DNA from: Eledone cirrhosa
Lineage: Eukaryota > Mollusca > Cephalopoda > Octopoda > Eledonidae
Reading direction: 5' to 3'
DNA length: 64,000 bases
Assembly (NCBI GenBank): GCA_964016885.1
Contig: OZ024743.1
Location: forward strand, 127,505,365-127,569,364
Below are positions 22,072 to 34,000 of this stretch, piece after piece. The stretch's first letter is position 1; every line of letters begins with the position of its first letter. A model generated the notes under the pieces. The model was not told the DNA's origin. It did no database searches and saw only the letters and a program-made list of their open reading frames with translations. A program made the translations under genes and the position numbers.

Positions 22072-25000
22072 TGAATACTGATAATAAAAGCAATTCGACT
22101 TTATCAAACAGTAAACTACAGCGGCGACGCCGTACAGCCAGCAATGAAGAAAAACGGGCTGAACAGCGCCATCGGAACGCTGAACTTCTGAGGCGAAGAC
22201 GTGCCGCCATGATTGAAGAGGAGCTGGCTGAACAACTCCAACGAAACACTGGAGCCAAGCAGCGACGGCGTGCTGCGATGGTTGAAGACGAACTGGCTGA
22301 GTATCATCAGCAGATGGCCAGAATTCAGCAGCAACGGCGTGCTGCGATGTATGAAGAGGAGCTAGCTGAACAGCGCCAGCGCAATACAGAAGTTCAGAGA
22401 ATTTATCGCCAAAGTGCTCCTCTTTCCAGTAAAGAGGCTAGAAGGTGAACGAATGATATTAAAAATGGATCATGGCAACCGTGTCATTTTCAGATTGGTG
22501 GACGAGCAGAGTGGCCACAATGTGGAGCATTGCTTTGGAGGCACGAAAAGACGTGGACCACAATGTGCTGTCATAAAGGAGCAGTTCAACTAGAACCCTT
22601 GCGAATGCCGGATGAGTCACCGGAGTTTAAAATACTAAGTATGTGGGTTGATCAAGGAGACCGAGGTAGATTACTGCGCAAATATTCGCGGCAAATTAAC
22701 AATTCATTAGCTTTAGCATCGCGGAGAGTTAGTGAGATGTTTGAGAGTGGAGCATGGCAACCGTATGTAGTCATTCAAGGCCGTTTGTATCATTGTATCG
22801 GTAATTTAGAAGTTACCTCAGGAGAGAGGCCTCGATTCGCTCAAAGTTACGTTAACGATCCAGATTATAGTGAATCGGAGGGGGATATCAGGATCGGTTG
22901 GATGAAGTTGCCGGGACATATAATTGAACTTGAACGGCAAAGGTTAAGTGATTTGATCCGTGATTTGCAATCATGTCTTAGATAGTGTAATCCTTATGTT
23001 ATGGATTTCATGTTGGTGGCTGAACTGAAAAATGTTCAGCAGCAAACATTGGTGATTAAGGCTGACGCAGTGCCAAGGAATCAACACGAACGGCGATATA
23101 ATGCCCCTGAAGGATTTCGTGAAGTTGCTGTGTTGATGGACGATAAGCCTGGATCGTGAGATATCGTCCTCAATCGCAGAGATGGTGGTCTCAAGACTAT
23201 CAATGAGTCAAATAGGGCATACGATCCATTGCATTATGTTCTTTTATTCCCAAAAGGTGAAAATGGATGGAACATGTCTGTTCATTTAGATGATCATGAG
23301 AATCAGTATCAACAGGGAGGTGGCAATAGACACAATAATTTGATTCGCGACATTTACGCGTTCCATTTGAACGAGAGGAATCAACAGAGAAACGCGCTAT
23401 TTCAAGCCAGCAGATTGTTCCAGGAATACTGTTGTATGGCATTCGCAAAGATCGAAAATCAAAGGCTAAATTATATAGCTCCACATCAGCAACATATCAG
23501 AGCTGAATTGTATAATAATATACAGGATGCGATAACAGCCGATGATGCCAATTACAAGCAAATTGGTCGACGCATCATTTTGCCATCGTCATTCATCGGT
23601 GGCCCGAGATATATGAACATTCGATATCAGGATGCAATGGCTTTTGTCAGAAAGTTTGGAAAGCCAGATTTGTTTATAACGGTTACATGCAATCCTGAAT
23701 GGACTGATATTAAGGATGCACTTTTGCCAGGACAACAGCCAAACGACCGTCCTGATATTGTGGCAAGAGTATTCAAAGGATATCTGGAAAAGATAATGGA
23801 TGATGTGGAAAAAGAGGGAACCTTTGGAGGTATAGTTGCTTTTACATACGTAATTGAATTCCAAAAAAGAGGATTGCCACGTGCACATTTGCTGATCATT
23901 TTACATAGAGATTGCACATTGAGATGTGCTGAGGATGTCGACAGCATTGTGTGTGCTGAACTGCCGGAGAATGAGGCACTACGCAACTTGGTGGCAAAGT
24001 CAATGGTGCACAACCAATGCGGAGTGGCAAATCGGAAAGCGCCTTGCATGAAAAATGACCAATGCACTAAGCACTTTTCGAAATCTTTTGTCACGAACAC
24101 TTCCTGGAACGATGGGGATGCTCATCCCTCATACAGAAGACGGTAGCCTGCCGATGGCGGTTTGGTCGAAAATCTAAACGGTCGACAGGTTAGAAATCAA
24201 TGGGTTGTGCCATACAATCCATATTTGATTATGAAATATCGTTGTCATATTAATGTGGAAATTTGTAGCTCAGTGAAAGCTTGCAAATATCTATTCAAAT
24301 ATGTTTACAAAGGTCATGATCGGGAAATGATCAATGTCAGGAATGAGGAAGCGAACCAAGGAGATGAAGTTGGCAGGTTCCAGGATGTTCGCTCGATTGG
24401 ATCTAGCGAAGCTTGCTGGAGATTGTTCGATTTTGATCTCAATGAACGCAAACCCAGCGTTCAGAAACTGACGGTTCACTTAGAGAATAGGCAAATGTCC
24501 TGTTTTCAGGACACTAGAAGAGGTGTTGAAAGAATTGCTAACGCACCACCTCCTAAGACGGAATTGACTGAGTGGTTCAAGCATAATAGGGAACATGCTT
24601 TGAACCCGGATCAAAGGCAACTCTATTGCGATTTCCCTTCGCACTATACGTGGGATAAGAAGGGAAAGAAATGGAATGATAGAAAACAAAAGTTGAGATT
24701 CATGACTATTGGACGGGTTTGTAATGTCCATCCAGCATCTGGTGATGTGTTTTATCTCCGAATTCTGTTGCATAGTGATTTTTCGAGAGATAAACAGAGC
24801 TTCGCTGATTTGAAAACAATCAATGGCGTGGAGTATGAAACATACCAGGCTGTGTGTCAGCATCTGGGACTCCTTCAGGATGACGCTGAATGGAATAACG
24901 CCATGGAAGCTGCAGGAACAACACAGATGCCAGCTCAAATAGGGCAGTTGTTTGTCATAATTTTAGGATTCTGCAATCCTGCCGATCCAAGAGAGTTATT

Positions 25001-26616
25001 TGAACGCCATTGGGGAATTTATGGCTGATGATTTTAGGCATCATCATCATCAGGTCGATGATGAAAATTTGATGAAAGCTATTGTTTTGCTCAATATTGA
25101 ACAACTGCTTGAAGTTCATTTCAAATGTTTAACAGATTTCAATTTGCCAATTCCTGATGAAGAAATGCGGCAACGTGTCTTAGCATTGAACATGAGATTG
25201 CAGCTTAGACGGTTGCCACTCGATCGGAGGGAACGTATTGTGGATGAACGTATGCCAATGTTGACCCAATCTCAGAGAGAATTGGTCGATGGCGTTCTCC
25301 ACTCGATTTCCCCTAATGAGCAACTTTGTGCTTTCATAGATGCTCCAGGAGGCACCGGAAAGACATTCTGTTTCAACACTATGTTATCAGCAGTCAGAGC
25401 TCAGAGGAAGATTGCTCTCCCTGTGGCCACCAGTTGGATCGCTGTCACTTTGCTGAGTGGTGGAAGGGAAGGACCTTCCACTCATGCTTCAAGGCTCCAT
25501 TGTTGAGTGTCTGTAACATTACAGGACAAAGTGAACTCGCGGGCCTTAAACGCAATACGTCTCTGATTATTTGGGACGAGGCTCCAATGGCACACATATT
25601 TGCTGGAGGCATTGGACAGAACTTTGAGAGATATCTGCGGTAGTGACCTGCCATTCGGTGGTAAGACTATCGTTCTTGGTGGCGATTTCAGACAGGTGCT
25701 ACCAATTGTTAGGAATGCTCAAAGAGCGCAAATTGTCGATGCATGTCTGAAAAAGTCCTCGTTGTGGCGCCATTTCAGAGTTTTGCGATTACACGATAAT
25801 ATGCTACTTCGTATGTTCGGGCAAAACGAAGAGGCTGAGACATACGGCCGATGGTTGATGCAGTTGGGAAAAGATGAATTGCCACACGTTGGTGATAATC
25901 AGACTGTAAGAATCCCAGACCATTTGGTCATGCCACTGGACCGCCAAGCATTGATTGACTGGGTGTTCCCTAATTTGAATGCTTTGGGGCAGAATATCTC
26001 CTGGATATCGGAACTCGTTATTCTAACTCATACGAATGCAACGGTCGATGAAATAAATTCACAAGTAGCCGGAATGTTTCCTGGAGAGGAATGGTTGACC
26101 GTCAGTGCGGATGCAATGGAGCCTAATCAGCAGAACAATATGGATGTTCCGACTGAGTATCTGAATTCACTTCAAATACCCCCCCCCCCCCCACATATTT
26201 TGGGGTTGAAAAAGGGGTTGAAAAAGGGTATGCCGATAAAATGGGTCTTTGCAATGGTACCAGATTGATTGTTGAGAGATTGATTAACGGAAGAATTTTA
26301 GAAGCTAAACTCCCAGGCAGATAGGACTCGGTTCTCATTCCGAGGATCATGCTGAGACCAAGTGAAGATCTGCTGCCATTCATTTGGCAAAGGAGACAGT
26401 TTCCCGTCAATTTGGCCTTCTCCATGACTGTCAACAAGGCACAGGGACAGACTTTCAAGCGAGTCGGTGTTTACTTGAATGATCCAGCATTCAGCCATGG
26501 GCAACTGTATGTTGCTGCATCTCGAGTGTGCGATCCTGATGGTGTAAACTGTACAATAGATAGCATTAACAGAAGAACAACCCTGAATATTGTCTATAAT
26601 GAAGCTTTGAGCTGAT
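22072..26616 (+). pseudogene. Helitron Rep-helicase, decayed autonomous copy
   Basis: Successive plus frames encode a rolling-circle transposon protein. 22,072-22,448: a basic N-terminal region with four repeats like QRRRAAMxEEELAEQ. 22,530-22,985: conserved linker (VVIQGRLYHCIGNLEV). 23,220-24,146: Helitron-like N domain and Rep start (FGKPDLFITVTCNPEW); the HUH box reads RGLPRAHLLIIL, with Arg where the first His is usual. 24,162-25,028: the Tyr region (KYLFKYVYKGHD). 25,000-25,506: helicase Walker A (APGGTGKT). 25,500-25,640: DEAPM Walker B. 25,600-26,268 and 26,349-26,615: GGDFRQVLPIV and the C-terminal VNKAQGQTF and SHGQLYVAASR motifs. Several frameshifts and stops (near 22,449, 22,983, 23,159, 24,146, 25,506, 26,268) make it inactive. 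Confidence 0.92.
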
Positions 26617-27120
26617 GTATGCATATCTTTAATGCTATCAATAAGCGTCGTAAATGATTCGGACATTGGTCTCCTTTGATCAGTATTGTGAGCTTTGACA
26701 GAGTTATCATTTATGTTCAATGTCATTTATTGTCGATAATGAGCAATAAAAACCAACAGGTATTGGTAGAAATTGCCTTCAAATTTATCGCTTCTGATAG
26801 CGGTGGTAATAAAACCTCATCATATGCTGAGTCTGGCAAAAAGTTTGGTGCCTATGGCCGGCCAGGGCTAGAGTAATATTGAAAAACGATTCTATTTTCG
26901 AAGTAGAAGGATCCGCCATTTGGAGTTCAAACCAGGCCACCTCCCCGAGTTGAACTCTGAGCAATATTGGCTGATTATTACTCAGTGGCTAAGAGCCTTG
27001 AAATGACTGAATAAATTTTTGTGTCATATAATTTGTTGTTTTTTTATTATAGCTGACCACTTATAGATAAACATGTTATGTATATCCATATTAATTTGGC
27101 ATTTGTATAAACCATTTCAA

Positions 27121-27521
27121 GTAAATAGGGACCTTTTTTACAGACATCTTCTATATTAATTATCTATATCTATATCTACATATAATATAAAGGATTGGAA
27201 CTTCCATCATCCTTTTGAGAAACGTGGAACAACCACGTCTATGCAATGATACACGTTTTACAGTCAGGCAGAAGATTAACCATCTCCTAGAGGTACCTAT
27301 TTTAGGTGGGAGCACCTAGAATTGTTCATATACTATGCACAAACGGAACAACGAAGAATCTGGTATATCTGGAAGATTTTTTTTACTGTTTTTAGTATCA
27401 CACAGACACCACGGACTCGCCTCATACTGTAACCAGACAAATATCCAATACAGTCATTTTCTCTTTTACCTGTCTTCTCTTATTATCTGTTTACCCGGGC
27501 GAAGCTGGGTTCGTCAGCTAG
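27121..27521 (+). mobile_element. Helitron 3' terminus
   Basis: The sequence ends with a GC-rich hairpin (acccgggcgaagctgggt, 27,493-27,510) about 8 nt before a terminal CTAG (27,518-27,521) followed by T. This is the structure expected of a Helitron 3' end (hairpin plus CTRR, insertion before T). It may terminate the element at 22,072 or a small non-autonomous copy starting near 27,177. Confidence 0.7.
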
Positions 27522-27872
27522 TTGTTTTAATTTATATATGTCAATCATATTCAAGAGAGTAAAATATAAAAATAATCCAAAATTGTTTATTTTAAGTGAC
27601 AATAGAATATTCTAAGAATTCCTTATTTTTTTTTTAATTTTTGAACTTTTTTTATTTAGGAAATTCTAAAATTAGAGTTAGACGACTGTTATGACGTCAG
27701 CGAAATGACATAAACGTCATCACAAGTTGTGTGCAAGTCCGATAACTCTAAAGTTTATAGAGATAATTTTAATTTAGTTTGTCCATTTTATGGATTTTTG
27801 TTAATGTTGTCTTCTTCGCAGGAATCGATAGCTTAATAAAACAGAAGAAAGATCCGTATAACTAGTTCCCAA
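27522..27872 (+). promoter_or_regulatory. Putative NHEJ1-like promoter and 5' UTR
   Basis: Only 351 bp separate the Helitron end from the exon 1 ATG. The region holds a perfect CRE-type palindrome TGACGTCA at 27,692-27,699 and a CRE-half-like acgtcat at 27,714-27,720, about 150-180 bp before the start codon. No TATA box is obvious at a standard spacing. The assignment is by position plus the motif; no transcription start is visible from sequence. Confidence 0.4.
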
Positions 27873-28070
27873 ATGGATCTAGAGACGAAATGGAGAACCT
27901 TATGGAAACCGGACTTAAAATGCTCTCCGTGGCGAGTCCTACAAGCTGATGAATATGTATATATGATTAAAACTCGCTTTGGAGAGAATTGTTACGAATG
28001 TATGATCACAGACCTTACTAATTATTGGTTCGAATCATTAACAGAAAGCGAATTCTGCCAACGTTTTCAG
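27873..28070 (+). CDS. NHEJ1: XLF-like exon 1 (head domain start)
   Basis: 66 codons, from ATG to a gtaaag donor, phase 0. The protein begins MDLETKWRTLWKPDLKCSPW and continues with a strand-rich head: VYMIKTRFGENCYECMITDL resembles the human ...AKVFITKQGYALLVSDL... segment, and NYWFESLTESEFCQRFQ matches the VWHEQ...SQRAKE region. The ATG fits because the human protein starts at nearly the same distance from these landmarks. No upstream in-frame exon is needed. Confidence 0.85.
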
Positions 28071-31000
28071 GTAAAGATATATGTATATATATATATTTTG
28101 TCTCTTATGACTGACTTTAAAAATGTTTTATGTAAGTTAATTTATAAAAAAAAAACTCAATTATTTCCTCATTTAAATAGTCATAATGATTAATTTTTTA
28201 GGCAAACCAAATACGTAGCATTGCCGCAGGTGATAGCGAGGCTAATATGCTGGAAAACCCAGCACCTTCGTGGGCATCACCTCATACGTCGGTAGGGCGA
28301 GCCGCCAACAATGACAAGAACATCGCTGTCATCAGCCTAGTTCCTTCAAATGCCTCAAATACCACAGTCTTAAAAAACAAACAAACAAAAACAAAACATT
28401 TTACAGATAATTCCTGGTAATTTAGAATTTTATTCCGATCGGCTACGGATGCGGTGACCTTCACCGCAACATCTAGAATGTGGGAAGGAGCAAGAGTCGC
28501 TAACTGTGACGTCCCAAATGAGAGAATGTGAGTGACTTGGTGGTAAGGATGCTGTACTCATAATAATAAGGTCGCCATTCTGATTCCAGGCCCGGGCAGT
28601 GCGTTGTGTCTTTGAACAAGACTTTTTATTTCTTGTTGTTTCAGTCCACTCAGATGGCGAAAATGAGTTGTACTTATAATTCAAAAGGCCAGCGTTTTTA
28701 ATAATAATTGTTTCTACTTTTGGCACAATGCCAGCAATTATACTAGTGTATTACTGGTACTTTATTTTATCGACCCCGTAAGGATAAAAGTTTTTAATAA
28801 TAATAATAATGAAATTATTGTGTACAGTGCTTAGGTGCACTACAACTCGTCAAATGTGCATGTATAGTACATAGAATAATGTACAGATGTCAGGGAAGTG
28901 AATAGTGTATGAGTCATGATATACATGTGTGCGTGTGTATGGAGGGGGAATATTAGGTGTAGTGTTGGCGAATCTCGGGAAGCATGGAGGTTTTAAAGGA
29001 TGCAGTGTCTCGACAGCTAATAACTGATGCTGGGAGTTTGTTCCACGCTTCAGCATCTCTGAGCGTGAAAAAATATTTCCGAAAGTCATTGGAAGTGTGC
29101 TGTTTTCTGACTTTGTTGGCATGCCCATGTGTGTTAGACACATGGAAATCAAAAAGGTACTCAGGGTTAATAATTTTGTGGGTGTTTATCAAGTTAGTTG
29201 CCAGACGTCGGAGCTTCAATGTATCCATGCCCAGGGAAGCAAGGCGTTCAGAGTATGGTAGATGCCTGATAGAGAGTATTTGCTTGGTTGCACGTCTCTG
29301 AACAGTTTCCAGGCAGTCAATGTTCTGAGCAAGATAGGGGTTCCAGACTGGTGATGCAAATTCTAAGTGTGGCCGCACCACAGCTATATGCAGCTTTAAA
29401 TAGATAGCTGGAGAGCAGCTGACAAAGGTCTTGCTGAGTGATGCTAAGACCCCCTCGGCCTTCTTGACAATTTTAGAGATATGCTTTGTCCAACGCAAAT
29501 CGCTGCTGACAGTAATGCCCAGGTCACGTTCACAAGAAGACTTCTTGATATTAGTGTTGTGGAGGGAGTATGTGGACGCTGGGTTTTTACTCCCAAAATG
29601 CGTGGTGGTACACTTGTCCACAGACAGCTTGAGTTGCCAGTCTGTGATCCATTGTTGCATTGTGTCCAGGTCAGATTGCAAGCAAGATCTATAGTGTTCA
29701 AGATCAGTCCTTCTTATCTCAAGGTACAGCTTGATGTCATCTGCATATTTCAGTACTGTGGCATTCTTTAAGTTGGCATCTATGTCATTAATATATGCCA
29801 CAAACAAAAGGGGGCCAAGAACAGATCCCTGTGGTACACCATATAACATCTCATATGGTCAGGAATGCTGTCCTAGAACCGTGACTACCTCTCTTTGACT
29901 GAGAATGAAGGACTTCAACCAGATAAAAAGATCATCCTTCACACCCATTGGAGAGAGTTTTACCATAAGTGTTTTGTGTGGCACAGAATTGAAAGCTTTA
30001 GCAAAGTCAAGGTAAACAACATCCACCCATGAGCTGCCATCAATGATCCGGGTGATGTCTTCAAGAAACTCGATAAAGTGATCACAGCAGCTGGAGTTAG
30101 GGATAAATCCAAATTGTGAGGGCCGAATAAGACTGTGAGAGTTCCAGAAGTTCCAAAGTATTTCTCTGACACAGGATTCCATCAGTTAACCCATGCTAGC
30201 ATGGAAGAACGGACGTAAAACGGTGATGATGATGATGATGGCAATGTAGCTAGTAAGACTGACTGGACGATAGTTCACAGGTGATGTGCAGTCACCCTTT
30301 TTGAATAGAGGAATGACACTGGCAGTTTTCCACTGTTCTGGAGTAGCACCATTGTTCAGACAGAATTGGAAGTGATAGCTGGTGCAGAAGGAAGTACCCA
30401 CCACGTTTGAGAAGCAGGTATGTAACACGATCAAGACCTGGAGAGGCATGGTTGCGTTTATTTTTAAGGTGATGTCGCAACATTGCAGGTGTAAATTCCA
30501 TATTTGTAATAGAATCCGGTGTCAGAGGTGGTGGAGACGGTACGCTCTGGTCTTCAATAGTGAAAATTCCTGCATAGCATTCAGCAATGAGTTCTGCGCA
30601 TTCCTTGGGGTCGTCAGTAACCTGGCTTGTGTGGGGATTGTGAAGAGGACCAACTGGAGAGTGAGGCTTCTGCTTTGAGTGAACATACTTCCAGAACACC
30701 TTACTGTCAGGGCTGGTTGCTATGCGTTGCTCAAATTCAAGCACTGCCTTTTTTGTCACCTGCTTGAGATGGTTGGATGATTTATTTCGTTTTTTCCTAT
30801 TGATATCTGATTTATGCAGTTTGTACTCACATTCAGCATTACAACGTTCTTTTCTGGCAAGACAGACTGCTGCAGTCTCCTAAATTGCACTTTTGAGATG
30901 GTTTTTCTGCTTACGTGGCACAGATGCTGCACATGCTGTCCATATTGGTGTCAGGATGTTCTGGAGTACAGTGTTGACATCTCCAGAGTCGTAAAACTCA

Positions 31001-34000
31001 AGCCAGTTTAGACGTTGCAGCTCAGTGCAGTAACAGTTCCAGTCTGCTTTATTCCAGTCAAAGTGAGCAGTTTGGAGATGGTTGTGGCTTTTGTTACTGC
31101 CCATGAGGGATAGATTGGCAATGATGATAGCATGATCAGAGTCACCTAAAGGTTCCTCAGTAGTAACACTAATAACCATTTCAGGAGTAGTGGTGAAGAG
31201 CAGATCCAAAGTGTTGTCACCTCTTGTTGGGGAGGTGACTACTTGGGACCAGTTCGAGTCCAGCACTAACTCAAGGAAATCATTTGCACCTTTCCACACT
31301 GTGTCGCAATGAATCTCTACGAGAACAACGTAAAGAGTTCTCGTGTCTATGGAATGCTCAACTATTTACGTGTTAATCCCACGAGCCTTTCCGTTTGTAA
31401 AACAACTAGAACATTCGTTGTCGGAACCAACGGAGAAGGTCCAACATACACCTAACTGAGAAATTTACCTATTACCCACGGACGAGTTATTAAAGAGTTG
31501 TGTCGTTGACGTTTGTTTAATAACAATTTAAATAGAAATGTTGGTATCAGTATGTATAAACATCGTTACAGCATTTATTCAGTACTTAAATAAGTATAGT
31601 CCTATTTTGAAGATCCATTCATTTTTTATTCGGCCCAGAAGATTACTTATATTCCTTCTTAATTTCTGATGTACCAGGTGATGCTGGTAAGGGTTGGATA
31701 TTCCAGCGTCTTAGGTGTGACCACATATTACCACCTCCCTTTCTTTTCATTCTTCACCATTGTCCTCATTCCTGTGTTTAACCACCACTTAGGATAAAAG
31801 GGTTTTTTCTGGAATAGCAACCACCCTTGATAAATACTTCATTACAATAATCTTTGCATGGCTATGTATGCATCCGTAATTCTTGATGGAGTCATAGGGG
31901 CACTGTCCTGACATATGGCAGCATGTCTTGGGCACATCCAATCTGGTGGAGCCCATCTCTCCAGAAGAGAACACAGCTACACAGCTAATTTCTTCCACAG
32001 AAAGAGAGAGGAAATGAGAAAGCAATATAGAGAATGAATCAACCCCATTACTTGAATGGTTCTTTTTTTTATCGACTTTGAAAGGATGAAAGGCAGGATT
32101 TGAACTCAGAGATCACAGAAGTCCTGAAATTAATACTTTAAGGCATTCTATCCGATGTTCTAATGACTGTGCCAATTCGCTACATATAACAATGGATAGT
32201 AATTTGAATTTCTAGGACCAAAGATTTCTGAAATCTTTGGTAGGAAAAATATAAATGAAGCATTTCTGTTTCTATGGCTATCAATCTGGGGTCTATTAGT
32301 TATAGGGAACTATAATTAGGGCGGTGGATTGGCAGTATCGGTAGAGGGTCGGACGTCATGCTTTGCAGCAAAGAGTTACGACCCTTTATGATCTAAGTTC
32401 AAATCCCACTGAGGTTAACTTTGCCTTTCATCCTTACGGGGCCGATAAAATAAAGTATCAGTAATGCACTGGGTAATTGCTGGCCTTGTGCCAAAAGTAG
32501 AAACAATTAATTATAGGGAACTGATTGAATTGACTCTCACCCTCAATCTAATTACCTCTAACCCCTATCTCTAATTTGGAATATATGAGTTTAGATTATA
32601 TTATTTTCTTATGTATATTAATTTACTATAAGGAAGTGGGTCTATTCTGGAAAAGCACAAGATAAGATATCAATGACTGTTTGTAATTCACCTCTAACAG
32701 AAACAATGAGAAATTGCTGGAGATATGTAAATGAGACACACCACCTAGTTGTTGTTTAGCTCTAGGTGAATCCTGGCTGAGCAGACCTGTAAACAAAGCT
32801 GTTCCAACCATAACTACATATACCTCTTAGGCATTGTATGTCATGGACTACATTACATGAGTCCCTTATATAGTTTGCTATATCAAGGTACATCATTTGA
32901 GAATCACTACAGTAGAGTGTAGAGAGATTTGGTTACCATTTCTAGCATGTTGATTAATCATGAGTTGGGGATCTTTTTATGTATTTATCTTTGTTGAGAT
33001 AAAATGCACCCAATACACTCTGTAAAGTAGTTAGTGTTAAGAAAAAACATCCAGCTGTAGAAACAATGCCAAACAAAGTTTAGAGATGACTTTTCAGTTA
33101 CATCAGGGACACAACAAACTTCTTAGTGCTGGTGCCAGAATCAAATGCATCCAGTAGAAACTTGCTAAAATAAAAAAACAAAGGGTGGAGAGGACTTTTG
33201 AGTTGTATCTAAGACATGACAACCTTCCTAGTGCTGGGGCTACAATGAAATGCACCCAGTACACTTTGTAAAGTGGTTGGTGTTGGAAAGAGCATCCAGC
33301 CATAGAAACCATGCAAACACTGAGACATGTGTAAATGAGATGTGGTCCGCTGACTTCTGCAGGAAAACAGTAACTCAGATTGAATCATCTTCATCAGTAA
33401 TGATCTGTCCAACACATGTTAGAATGGACAAACAAATATAGCAAATCACTACAAAATCTAGTTAGTAACTAAGAAATGTTCAATTAGTATTGTCATTCTA
33501 GTAGTAAGTAAGGCAATCAAAGATATGAAGATGGAGAAGGCAACCGGTCCATCGGGTATAGCTGCCGAGATGCTGAAGGCATCTGGGTCTGTAGGTCACA
33601 CTATAACCACACGTATTGTTAACCAGGTAATACTAGAAGGTGTCATACCAAAAGATTGGTGCAGTAGCATCATTGTCAACTGCTACAAAGGTAAAGGTGA
33701 TGCACTAGATAGAGGAAACTATAGAGGTATAAAGCTGATGGACCAGGTCATGAAAGTAACAGAAAGAGTTATAGCACAGTTGATTAGGGACCGAGTGAAA
33801 CTAGATGAGATGCAATTTGGGTTTGTACCAGGAAGAGGCACCATTGATGCCCTCTTCCTTGTGAGGCAGTTACAGGAAAAGTACCTAACTAAAAGTAAGC
33901 CACTCTACCTGGCATTCGTCGATCTTGAGAAAGCCTTTGACAGTTCCACGTGCTGTAATCTGGTGGGCTCTTAGAAAACTAGTAGATGAATGGCTTGTGA

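Noticed and set aside
27335..27562. 75-codon ORF next to the XLF promoter
   Set aside because: Lies across the Helitron 3' hairpin end; no recognisable protein.
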